From assembly GCA_030267565.1 (NCBI GenBank), contig BRXU01000001.1, positions 682,001-746,000 on the forward strand: a stretch of 64,000 nt of DNA, read 5' to 3'. Made by a program: the position numbers and the translations under genes. Positions within the stretch are counted from its first letter, which is position 1, and each line of letters begins with the position of its first letter. The notes under the pieces were generated by a model that did not search any database, was not told the DNA's origin, and saw only the letters and a program-made list of their open reading frames with translations. The stretch is from Pleodorina starrii (lineage: Eukaryota; Chlorophyta; Chlorophyceae; Chlamydomonadales; Volvocaceae). Positions 24,901 through 34,641 of this stretch are shown piece by piece.

Positions 24901-26348
24901 CATAAGCCGGGTCGTCCTCTCGGGGGCGGCCCTTGCTGAACATTACCACCAAGTTTGAAGCGAGCCTCAGAAGAGCACAGCGACAGATCTCCGGCCGTTG
25001 CAGCATGGGAGCAACGGCATTGGTTTTGTCACGGGCTGCAACCTGCAAGACACCTACCATAATAGCACCTACCACCCGGGGATCACGCGCGTTCTGCTCG
25101 GTAGTGCGTGCTGTGCACCAATCCGATGGGGAGTCTCGGGTGCGATAACGTGTTAGGTGCGGCAATGGGGTTCACGCGAGTGCCACGTGTTGTCATCTGC
25201 ATTTGCCTGGATCCGCTGATGATGCCAACACATAACTGCAACAATCATATTTGGACGCTCCTCCGGGAGTGATCCGTGCTGAACATTACCACCAAGTTTG
25301 AAGCGAGATCCATCCAGGTATCCATGACAAGGAAGTCCGCCCCGCAAGGCGCTCTACCGGTGTTCGCACACAATGCAGATAGTTTTTGACGGGGCAGGCT
25401 GTGCACGGTTGCGCATATGATTGCGCGCGCCGCCGGCGGAAGTGCAAAGCCCAAAGCCCTCCCTGCCGTGGCTGGCTGGCCGCTGCTTACCGATATGCGC
25501 ACGCCCTCCTGTCACCCCAGGCGGGCAACCGGAACCAAGATCCGAACCACCCAATGTTTTCGGAGCCGGTACAGCGGTTGCCCAAGGTGCCGGCGGACCC
25601 TTCCGCCTTCCGCCTGGTGTCGCGCAGCCAGATGGAGCGGCTCCAACCCGGCCAGTGCGGCACCGTGCTCTCAGGTGGGTCCAAACAGGACGCTGGGGAC
25701 GGCGGCATCGTCAGAACAAGGAGCTTCCCGGAGACGCCGCCTGGTCTCTCGGGCAGGCTTCCTCTTCGTGCAATGACTACCTGCAAGTCAGTCATCAACG
25801 CATGCCAAAATGGCGTTGGGTTTGCACGCACGCAAGCACATGCACAGAGCGTGTGTGACGTGATCCCTCCACTCCCTTCTTCAGCCATATCCCGGTCCGC
25901 ATATGTGCTTATCCGCCTTAATCCGCCGATTCGCGTGTGCACTTCTGCGTTGACAGGCATACGCGAGTTCGGGGTCGCCAACGAGTTTCGGAGCCTGCTT
26001 GTGCGGGCGTACACGGCCGCGACGGCCGAGCTCGGAGAGGAGGCCTCGCCGTCGGACAGCAGGTCGGCCGCGGCTGCCGATGCCGCAAGCAATGGGTCGG
26101 AGGCGCGGCAGCAGCGGGCCAGGGAGGCCGCTATGCGGGTACTGCGGGAGGGGCTTGTGGCCATGGGACCCGAGGCACGGAGCTTGATCCGGCGGGTGGT
26201 GGTCACCGCGACCTCGCCAGCGGGAGATGTACTGCTGCCCGAGCTTCGAGGTGCCCACCAGGGGCCGGACGACCAGTTTGCGACGGACTTGTTCAGCCTT
26301 GCGCGGAGCTTTGGCGCCAGCAGCGAGGGGGAGCAGGATTGCGCGTGA
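18987..26348 (+). CDS. uncharacterised 707-residue protein, host of the snoRNA-like introns
   Basis: Eleven exons: 18987-19174, 19472-19652, 19831-19947, 20264-20473, 20832-20948, 21180-21328, 23309-23603, 23912-24059, 24431-24603, 25521-25674 and 25957-26348. All phases close and donors are mostly GTGAGG, GTGCGT or GTGGGT. I do not recognise the family. There is no signal peptide or membrane segment. The protein is rich in charged helices early on (ELKEEIEKGNIMMWKDFKQ, LNDEERGALLELVKQRLLQE). A middle part contains WLRGIDGVKDWDVEVYAHEP and ILGRQYGGRDPYEVVKDPSY. A Gln/Pro/Ala-rich linker lies near residues 350-385. The C-terminal acidic tail ends SSEGEQDCA. The first ATG after an in-frame stop was taken as start. 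Introns 6 (~2 kb) and 9 hold the ~100-nt repeats. The exon 9 donor is uncertain: GTGCGG at 24604 is the one that keeps phase. Confidence 0.8.
21460..21550 (+). ncRNA. candidate box C/D snoRNA copy 1 (diverged)
   Basis: TGATGA at the 5' end, the shared AATAACTGCAACAATCATAA block, and TACCACCAAGT directly followed by a canonical CTGA D box. The middle hairpin is not preserved. Confidence 0.4.
21753..21852 (+). ncRNA. candidate box C/D snoRNA copy 2
   Basis: CGC-TGATGA start, hairpin of type GGACGCTCC/GGGAGTGATCC, guide-like TTACCACCAAGT followed by TTGA and GCG, which can pair with the leading CGC. Confidence 0.5.
22098..22198 (+). ncRNA. candidate box C/D snoRNA copy 3
   Basis: Same ends as copy 2. 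The central hairpin is replaced by GGGTGGTCCCC/GGGGGCGGCCC. Confidence 0.5.
22502..22598 (+). ncRNA. candidate box C/D snoRNA copy 4
   Basis: The box C region reads TATGATG. The hairpin is GGTCGCCC-TTCG-GGGCG, followed by a good internal C' box (TGATGAT) 16 nt before the TTGA motif. Confidence 0.45.
22750..22849 (+). ncRNA. candidate box C/D snoRNA copy 5
   Basis: TGATGA start, GGACGCTCC/GGGAGTGATCC hairpin type, and the same guide-like end as the other copies. Confidence 0.5.
23061..23155 (+). ncRNA. candidate box C/D snoRNA copy 6
   Basis: TGATGA start, GGTCGCCC-TTCA-GGGCG hairpin, internal TGATGAT, and TTACCACCAAGT-TTGA end. Confidence 0.5.
24376..24397 (-). repeat. element B copy in intron 8 of the 707-residue gene
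   Basis: Minus-strand copy of the TTATCCACGTATAGGCC core. Confidence 0.8.
24869..24966 (+). ncRNA. candidate box C/D snoRNA copy 7 (intron 9)
   Basis: TTCGC-TGATGA start, GGGTCGTCC/GGGGGCGGCCC hairpin, and TTACCACCAAGT-TTGA-AGCGA end. Confidence 0.5.
25215..25314 (+). ncRNA. candidate box C/D snoRNA copy 8 (intron 9)
   Basis: TGATGA start with a short deletion in the AACACAATAAC block, then the GGACGCTCC/GGGAGTGATCC hairpin type and the shared 3' end. Confidence 0.5.
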
Positions 26349-26788
26349 TGCATGTCATGTCATGTCATATGCGCGCCAGATGTCGGAGAGGGAGGAAGGG
26401 GGGTGATGACGTTGGGTTGTGGGGGCGGCAGGGATCGAGGACTGCGCGCAGCGATGCGCGCGTTGATTGGCCGGCTGGTGGGCGGCGTGGGTGTGCGCCC
26501 CGGCTGCAGGGAGGTGTCACAGTATGCTGGAGTGACGTGGCCTTGGTCCCAGTGTACCGTATTCGGCGCTTGATGCGGGGATGGCTGGGTCCCACTGCGC
26601 TGCGCGTCCTGTCGCTGTGTGTGCATTGCTAGGACCATTTCAGCCCAGCAGCGGGCCGTAACGAGCGCTGAACTCGTCGGAGTCGCGCACCAGAGCGCAG
26701 TGGTGCTTGTTCGCAGGTTGCATGTGGAGCGTGCCAGGAGTTTACACACGTCCCCGAAGTGGTGTGCGGGTGAGGTTGGGTTGGGATT

Positions 26789-26793
26789 TGTAA
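26789..26793 (+). terminator. TGTAA poly(A) signal of the 707-residue gene
   Basis: TGTAA about 440 nt after the stop at 26348. Confidence 0.5.
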
Positions 26794-26809
26794 CATTCCG
26801 TGGGCACAT

Positions 26810-27926
26810 GTCACGGGAGAGGCATCCTCGTCTTGCTCATCGCCGTCACACTGCGCTAGATTTGACCAAGCGTCGATCCCCGCATGATTGCGGTAACGTG
26901 TGACAGCATCGTGTACATCGGCAGACGCATTCAGCTCACTTCAGTAAAGGGATTCAAGAGGCTCCGACATGTGGTCTTTGCAGACCTCGTCCCTTAAGTT
27001 GAACCCCCATGCCACCACGGCGTCAGTCACGGTTCAGCTTGCGCCCAATGCACATCCTTCAGCAGTCTTTGGGTAAATTGCGCAGCGCGCGAACGGGCTA
27101 AACATTGAAAGCAACCCTAGGTTCAGCATTTTTTGCCCGCACGTTACCGGGCAGAGTACCAAGTAACGGAAATACGGCAAAGGCATAGAAATTACCAACA
27201 TGAGCCAGACACCGGGTTTCGTTCCATACCAAAGTTCCAAGCCATACAGTAAGGCCGGGGAAAGGCGATTATGACGCATTAATTGGTGGGCCTGAATGGG
27301 CCGAGCGCGGGTTGTGATAGATCAATGCATCCACATGCTCCCAACGTCTCCCAGTACAGTAAAACAGCCCGGGCAGTAGGGGGCACAAAAACACAAATCT
27401 GCCGTGGCTCGCTGCACCCATGCACACACTCCCAGCCTATTGGCCCCTCTACAGGGCTTTATCCGTTGAAAATGTTCCGGGAAACGTGTCCCTTTGTGCC
27501 CCCCGACAGACACCCGGCAATCGCAATCCCAAAGCCGACGCAGCGGGAGACAACCCACAGCAGCAAACGCCAGCTAGCCAGCAAATAAAGAGAGCGCCGA
27601 CCAGCTCCAACCCAACCTGCCGCGCGTTGTGTCGAGGGCCCTGTTGGGCTGAGTCAATGCGAGCGCGAAACAGTACCGGTCTCAACGGTAAAGGCATCCG
27701 TAGCGCTTGGCGCTTGCGGATCTATATCATGCATGCGAGGCTAACCTACAATTCGAGTACTCCAATGCTTTGCATGCCCCCCTGAGTACAGGGTTCATCC
27801 CTGCACAAATTATTGCCCGGCGGTTGTTACGCGACACAATCCTTCGCTGCCCCTGCCACGCCCCTGCCGCGCCACGCCTCTGTTCGCCACGTAGTGTTCC
27901 CAAAGTGATTCAAAGTCCCAAACCCA
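26810..27926. other. intergenic region without a supported gene
   Basis: Short frames only, with mixed codon use. No RNA gene or repeat was recognised. Confidence 0.5.
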
Positions 27927-29051
27927 CTACTCGTCATCGGAACCGTCAAGGAAAGGTTCGAAGAGCGCCTCCGAAACCACCGCATGAACCAGCCACGCCA
28001 GGTCGCAAGGCGCCGCCGGCAGCACGTCAGCGGGCTCAGCGTGTGCCGGCCCACGCCCCAGCGCCAGCGACGCGCCGCCGACGCGCTCAGCCGCCGCCGC
28101 TGCCTCCAACATGGCCTCCAACTCCCGCTCCCACACGTCGCACTCCACCACACGCAGCCCCTCGCAGTCCTCAAACTCCAACCAGGCGGTTCCCTCCAGC
28201 CCCGCCCAGCAGGGCTCCTCCTCCTCCTCATGTTGGCGGTCCGGGTCGCCGCCGCCGCTGCCGCCGGCGATACTGGGACTGCTCTGGGCGTCCCACGACA
28301 GCACGCTCATGCTGCAGCTGCGGCCGCTGTCGTCTATGCTGTACTCGTACGGAGTAGTCGCGGCGCGGCAGTCGGAGCCCACGGGGCTCGACAAGCTACT
28401 GGCCGTGTCTGCGGCCTGAAACTCCTCCACTGCAGCCGCCTCCGCGTCCATCACTGACACAGCCAGCTGCCGCATAGGCAAAGGCGGGCTCGCTGAGGCA
28501 TCAGAGCATGGTTCGGAGGTGGCTGCGGTCGGCTGGAGGGCCTCAGGCGCCGTTGACGCGGGGCTGTCTCCGAGGCATCCATCGCCCGGTGGCGCAGGTG
28601 CCGCAGCTGTTGGGTCCTCCGCTGCCGCGCTGAGGGCAGGGCATCCACCCTTGAGCCATGCAGAGAAGAATCCAGCGACATTGAGGCGTTGGCCATAACC
28701 GCTCACGTACTCATCGCTGCCGCTGCTGGCGGCTGCGAAGCCAGCGCCCAGGGGCAACACCGGCGGCGGACTGATCGGGGACACGGCCTGTGCGTCCAGC
28801 CACGGCGTATCGCTGCTGCTGCTGCTTGCCGACCGACTGCACCAGGAATTCCAATCAGAATCCCAGTGATCATCCTCTGAGGACACTAGTGAGTCATGGA
28901 ACTGGGTCGCTGGCATGAAGCAGGACGCGGGAGGCTCGCAGGAGGCGGCCGGTCGTGGCGGAGGGAGGACGGGACCACCTTTTGGCGGTGAAAAAGGGGT
29001 CATCCAGCTCCAGTTCTGTAATTTATAATTGTTTGACACGCCGGTTGTCAT
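27927..29051 (-). CDS. hypothetical single-exon acidic protein
   Basis: An uninterrupted 374-codon frame from ATG at 29051 (MTTGVSNNYKLQNWSWMTPF) to a stop at 27927. Third positions are GC-biased, as in the other genes. The product is Ser/Ala/Pro-rich and strongly acidic, with clusters such as SSEDDHWDSDW, DRQHEEEEEPCW and a terminal FLDGSDDE. No known domain, signal peptide or membrane segment is seen. Upstream (29052-29400) is AT-rich and could hold a promoter. No TGTAA was found close downstream, and an upstream exon cannot be excluded. It may be an unknown lineage-specific gene. Confidence 0.45.
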   Translation of the reverse strand: MTTGVSNNYKLQNWSWMTPFSPPKGGPVLPPPRPAASCEPPASCFMPATQFHDSLVSSEDDHWDSDWNSWCSRSASSSSSDTPWLDAQAVSPISPPPVLPLGAGFAAASSGSDEYVSGYGQRLNVAGFFSAWLKGGCPALSAAAEDPTAAAPAPPGDGCLGDSPASTAPEALQPTAATSEPCSDASASPPLPMRQLAVSVMDAEAAAVEEFQAADTASSLSSPVGSDCRAATTPYEYSIDDSGRSCSMSVLSWDAQSSPSIAGGSGGGDPDRQHEEEEEPCWAGLEGTAWLEFEDCEGLRVVECDVWERELEAMLEAAAAAERVGGASLALGRGPAHAEPADVLPAAPCDLAWLVHAVVSEALFEPFLDGSDDE

Positions 29052-30296
29052 GTCACGAATCGCCAATGCAATTCGTCCGTCAGCTAAAGCTGCCGCTGTC
29101 ACGTCGAAGAGCTGGTTGCACGATAGTGTTCAAAGAGAAATCATTAGCGAACAAAATTTACGCCGATGAAGTAGTAATGACCGCAAACCGGACCTTGTTT
29201 GCCAACTGCAGCCACCTGCAAATGGACGCGCGGACGGTTCGGCCAAGCAGGCGACCAGAGGGCTTTAACAAACGAGCATTATAAAGATAACAGAGATAAT
29301 TTGTTTCTATATTTCTTTCGGATAATCGGTCATGAACCATGCTTGTGGGTCCCTTCGCCGACTTCCGTGTCCGCAAACCTGGCGGGTCCAAACGGACACA
29401 AAGACGGAAACCTCCAACTATGGAAAGGGAATTGTGACGAAACACAAAGTTAAACTCACTCTATTCTCCTGATAGACGGTGTAGACGTTTTTCCGCTCGA
29501 CCAGATGCGACGCCGCGAGGAGTTACCTAGTCGCGCAAAGCCCTTGGCTGAATCAGTCCTAAATATACCTACAGCAATTTATTACATGAGACTAAGATAA
29601 TGCTGAGGCAGTCGATGTTCAGGCCCAGCCGCAAAGCGACAGGTGTGACTTAGTAACCGATTGTACGAGGTAATGCCAACAAACATTTTCGCTACATTAA
29701 GAAAGCATGTATACCACATGTCATTACAATTCTTACAGGTTCAACAATTTACGAGCGTAGATTGACGGTCGTGGAAATGGCCGTGTCCAATGAGATGTAA
29801 CCGCTGGTGGCTTGCGTTTGCCTACGCATCCGTGCATACAACAGCGCTTTTAAATTTAATATCAATCAAACAAGCACACCCTGTATCTGCAAGGCGTTGC
29901 AAGACAGGTGCGACACTCGCTCAGCTGGACCGTGTTGGACTGCAATCATGGTCCTGAACACAGGATCGAGCATCCACACAAATAACAGAACAGCTGCAAG
30001 TGCCAATTCAATTGCCTTATCTGGTTCGCGTGCCGTTTACTCTTCGAGTATGTGTGCGTGTCCTATCTGTTGGCCGCTTCGCCCGCCTGTCAACCTGCCT
30101 GTCAACTACGAGATAGCGAATACTCGCTGTGCAAAGACCCGGCAAAAGGGCTAACGCATCAGCCCTGACCATAGCAACAAACAAATATGAACATCAAAAT
30201 GAATATGGCAGCTTTGTAACTGATTTTGGGGGCATGAGGGATGCACCGGTTGATGGGCCTCGTGCCTGCTGGGAAAGGAAGGGGCGTGAATCATCG
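29052..30296. other. AT-richer intergenic stretch
   Basis: Base composition is visibly lower in GC than elsewhere in the window. No long frame, RNA gene or inverted repeat could be supported. Confidence 0.5.
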
Positions 30297-30451
30297 CTAT
30301 GACGGGGCGCTGCAGAAAAAGAAGTCAGCCTGTTTTCTTGCGCGGCAGGCCAGGATGTACCGCATGTGTGGCTGCTGGGGGTGAAACTTGTCCTCCCAAA
30401 TGATGCCCTTCCCGCGGAACCCTTGGCCGCCACCGCCTGCCACCGCCAGCG
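30297..30451 (-). CDS. possible terminal exon of an unidentified gene
   Basis: On the minus strand an acceptor (CCTTCACAG) precedes a 51-codon GC-biased frame containing GFRGKGIIWEDKFHPQQPH and ending FFFCSAPS with TAG. The composition and acceptor look like a real exon, but I could not build convincing upstream exons and do not recognise the protein. Confidence 0.3.
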
Positions 30452-31499
30452 CTGTGAAGGTGACAGCGGGTACCGTAACAGAGGAGCGCGCGGAGCACGC
30501 GCCCGCTTCGCGGTGCAGAGGGTACCGGCGTGCTCGCAACCGCAGCCCATGTATTCGAGGTCCAAGGCTCCACGCCTCACATCGCGGCAAGCCATTGTGG
30601 GCCTCCCTCTCCCCGCGCGAGAGCTCAGCGAGCGAGGTGCGCCCCTGAACTTCCCCGACACCGTCACTCCCACACTTTCGAGGCGGACAACTCAAGTCGA
30701 GTGCGCAGCGGTTACGCCCCCGAACTGCAAAGACATTTGTGCGAAGGGTGAGAGAGATTGAGTCAAGAAGCAAGAGTCACAAAGATGCACCGAAGGATTA
30801 CCCACCGGTACATCCCGCACTCGACACTGCTGCGGCCGAAGCAAGTAGCCGCCAAAGAAAGGCCTCAAGCGACCAGAGACTCGACCAGAGAACAGCCAAA
30901 CTTAAGAACAACCCCCCGGCACCCCCCGGCAACATGTACGCACAGCAGAGGGATGAAGATCACTCAGCGGGGAAGGAGCCAACCAGGGCACTTCCCTTTT
31001 AGCCGCTTATCACCCAACAAACTGCAAGGCAGTCCGCCAGGGGAAGGGAAGGGAAGCACGAAGACACAACTGCTCACGTGTGGCTCATGAATTAGGCGGC
31101 CACGCCCCTGCGTCAACTCGGAGGCGAGGGGGGCAGACAGAAATGTCCACCCGCGTACCCTTCCACCCAGACATACACGCGATGCCCCAGTCCCCGCACG
31201 CCTCCATTATAAGCGAGAGACCCACGCATACGCGCTGATCTCCATACACTCGGAGAACGGGGTGACGGGCCCCCACAGTATCCCCAGTTCGGCAACCTGG
31301 GCATCCCCAACACCAACACCGTGTCACCAAGGAGCCGCAGCAGCAGCAGCAGGCCCAACAGCTCGGACACCGCCCGCCGGGTGGCTGGCTCCTACACACC
31401 GACGACGGCCTCTGGGCCCGACACCCCCTTTAAGGGGCGCCGGCCGACCGCGACCGTAAAGCGACAGTAGGTCAACTTCCATCGCACTGAACGCTGCCA

Positions 31500-31560
31500 G
31501 GGCGACCACACACACACGGGCGCGCGCACACACACACACGGGCGCGCACACACACGCTGC
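31500..31560. repeat. CA/CG-alternating simple repeat
   Basis: Runs of ACACACAC interrupted by GGGCGCGC, in the probable 3' flank of the ABA4-type gene. Confidence 0.85.
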
Positions 31561-31634
31561 TGCATGAACGCCACAACGACACACTGATGCGGCCCAACCA
31601 GATCAAAACGTCGTTGCAACTGGGGTCAGTCATA

Positions 31635-34600
31635 TCAGCTGCTGGCCCGGCCGCGGCGCAGCAGCAGGCAGGTGATGGCGTGGCTGAGGAGACCCGTGGG
31701 TCCGAAGAAGAAGCACAGCAGCACCGAGTGGGCGGTGGGGGTGCAGCTGCGGAGGCCGTCCAGCGCGATGGCCCTGTGAGATAGGTCCAGGGAGGGATCA
31801 GGGCACGTGCAAGCGCACGCGGTCCCGGCGGCGGGCAACCGCCAAGCGGTTGGTCGGTGGTTGGATGGCTGTCAGGTAGTGGGTCGCATGGTTGGGGTAT
31901 CGGCCCCCATGTCGGGGGAGACGTTCCCGGACCGACAGGAGGTGGCCCTCTGGGCTCTGGCGTCAAGTGGTGCACGCACGCACGTGTAAAGGTACAAGCG
32001 AAAGGACCAAGGAGGCACGCAGCCGCAGCATCATCATCAGCAGCATCATCTTCATCATCATCAGCAGCAGCAGCAGAAGGTCTTCCAAATGGTGCAACGC
32101 AACGCACGTGAGCGTCCACGTGAGCCATCACGGGAGCCATTCACACGTCTTGAGCCCCCCGGGGCGCCGTTGCTGCTGGTGGAATGTAACCGTAACCGCA
32201 CGGGAGGCTCCGCTCCTTACCAACGAACCAACCCCATCTCCCACGGCGCCGGTCAGGGTGACAGCGGACGAGAGCGCGCCCCTCAAGAAAGGAAAGGGAC
32301 AGCGGAGTGTGCCCCCCATCCGGCCGTGGAGCGGTGCCGCTGGTGCGGCAGAGCCACGCCGCGCCGTGACACGAACCGCCACACGATCCCTCCAGCCCGC
32401 CCCCCACCCACCCACCTGGCCATCAGCGCATCCAGGGCCAGCAGGTGCAGCCAGGACAGCAACGTGATGAGGGGCGAAGAGAACATGCGAGCCAGCGGGC
32501 TCAGGTCGATCGCAGCCGCCAAGCCGCTGGAGCCACTCGCCGCCGCCGTCGTCGCGGCCGAGGGCAGTGAGCCAGCCACCGACGCCAACGCTGCGCCCAG
32601 CCCGGCCTGCCACGCGCCCGCCAGTACGGCACCGTACAGCAGTGACAGGCCGACGTACAGCGCGCTTGAGTTGAGGAGCAGGGCGCGGACCTGGAGATCC
32701 ATCAGAGAGAGAGGGGAAAGGGGGGGGGGGGTAGCAAATGGTGATGGGGGCGAGACAATCAGACAAAAGAACCCGCAGCCAGGGACGGGGGGCGGGGCGA
32801 TGGGGGCCGGGGGAGGTGGGACTGTTGTTTGCCACCGTCGTTGGTCACCATCCGCCTTGCTTCAGTGCAGCTTAGCTGTAGGCCGGCCTACGCAGACGTC
32901 CGTTTATCTGCGGTTCATCTGCCCGTTGCATGCATGCCGCCTCATCGGTTTTCCTCTGCGGACCGGACCGGAGCGGACCGGACCTGCGGGCCGCTCTTCG
33001 TCTCTGGCACTTCCCCTTCAGGTGCTTCAAGGCTGGTCTGCGCTGACCGCATCTTCAGCTCGTTCCCTTGCGCCAGGCATTTGCGTTCTGCCTTCCTCGC
33101 TGCACTCTCGCGCGCTGCTGCTGCTCCGCACCGCCCCTCACTACTACCATTGCTGCACTGCCCAAGACACGCGCCCCACCTGCCCGTCGGGCCAGTCCAC
33201 CATACTCCGTCGGGCCAGTCCACCATACACCAGTCCACCATACTCCGCATCGCCCTATACCCTCCCTGTACAGGGCACAAACGTTTACACCCTGGTCTGG
33301 TCATAATTGCTGATCAAGACCTGGTCGCCCATTCGGTCATTGATTTAGCCACCTCTCGAGCCACCCTGATTGATCTCGTGCTGAATCTGAATTTGGCGGC
33401 AAGCAGAGGGCTTGTGTCGCTGGGGAAGCTGGCTGGCTGGCGGCCGAGCGGAGAGGTTTCTGCCCCGTGATGACCCATACCCACACCCAGGAGGAGCAGC
33501 AGGAGGAGGAGTATGGTACCGCCCCCCGGGCGGTGGCGGTGGCGGTGGCGGCAGCGGGGGACCGGAAATCGCCTTTCGCCGCCTTTTGGGACCCCGGAAC
33601 GGAACATCAACGGGGCATCAACGTAAGGAGCGAGGTGCGGCGCACCTCGGCGGGGTCGGCGGGGTCGCCCGTGGCCGTGGCGTCGTCCGTCAACACCACC
33701 TTTCCCGGTTCCGCCCCCCTGTTGCTGTCGACCACACCACATGCCACGGTGGCAAACGACCCCTACTACACCCGTGCGTCCGTCGACCCCATCGCCCTGC
33801 CTGAATCGGAAATCTTACGCCCCGTCGCCCCACCCATTCATTGTTCCCCGTCCCACACACACACACTCCCCCCGCTTCTTAACCCACCCACCAATTTGAG
33901 GCGCGGGAAGAACGCCAACATGCCGTACACCGGAACCATGAGGGCCGAGCTGACACTGAAGAGCGTGCCCGCGGACATCCCCAGTACCGCCCAGCCCGCG
34001 GCACCGGCACCAGAGCCGCAAGAAGCCGTGCAGCTTGCTGTGGGGGCGGGGGCCACCACTGCTGCCGCTGCTGCTGCTGCTGCCACAGCCCTAACTGCCG
34101 GCCTGGCTGCTGCTGCAGCTGCTGCTGCCGGGACTTGCTCTAGCCGGTTCGCTGGCGAAGACGTAGGACAGCGCCCAAAGCCCACACCTGTTTGGAACCC
34201 GAGTGGGTGGCGAGGGAAGTGGGGGGACAGGCGCCGGGGATGGCCGCGCGGTGGCGGGTTGGATTGGAGCTTGGATTTGTGCAGGAAACGTACTCCTTTC
34301 GGGGGGGGGCATCCACGTATAGGCCGCAGCCCGGGAGGTTATCCGCGGCGGGCAGAGGCGGGGAAAACAGCAGGGCCGGAACACCGGAATTTGGGTTGCA
34401 CTTCGGCGTGTGTTCGCGCCATGAGGGATATGGGCGCCTTCCAGGAGGCATGTGCCTTGGGCCAGCGCCCCAGGGGGCCCCAGCGCCCCTGGGTCAGCGC
34501 CCCAGTCTTCGAGCGGAACAGCGACCCCAGCAGCAGCGGTATGTTCCCACCTGGCATGATGTTCCACAAGTGGCGAGGTTCGGGGCAGAAGCGAGCGGGT

Positions 34601-34641
34601 CTCCCGAGGGCGCGCCCCGCCGGCGACGTTAAATGCGCCAT
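31635..34641 (-). CDS. ABA4: ABA4-type (DUF4281) four-helix chloroplast membrane protein
   Basis: Four exons: 34641-34551, 34151-33892, 32690-32416 and 31773-31635, 254 residues, phases 1, 0 and 2 closing. ABA DEFICIENT 4 proteins are thylakoid/envelope membrane proteins needed for neoxanthin formation and carotenoid photoprotection. The family fit rests on four predicted helices in the right order. Helix 1 ends VPVYGMLAFFPRLKL (to ~117). Helix 2 is SSALYVGLSLLYGAVLAGAW. Helix 3 is MFSSPLITLLSWLHLLALDA. Helix 4 is HSVLLCFFFGPTGLLSHAIT; the FGPxGLLSH motif is diagnostic. The N-terminus MAHLTSPAGRALGRPARFCP looks like a plastid transit peptide, followed by an Ala-rich linker. Exon 1 is the least certain. 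Intron 1 holds an element B copy. Whether this alga makes neoxanthin by this protein is inference. Confidence 0.85.
33184..33250. repeat. short imperfect tandem repeat in ABA4 intron 2
   Basis: CCATACTCCGTCGGGCCAGT and shorter derivatives repeat three to four times. Confidence 0.75.
34308..34344 (+). repeat. element B copy in ABA4 intron 1
   Basis: ATCCACGTATAGGCCGCAGC followed by CCGGGAGGTTATCCG, a plus-strand copy within the minus-strand gene. Confidence 0.75.

Noticed and set aside
21460..25314. CRISPR-like array reading of the regularly spaced repeats
   Set aside because: Units are ~100 nt, variable inside, irregularly spaced, lie in eukaryotic introns and have covarying hairpins; no cas genes.
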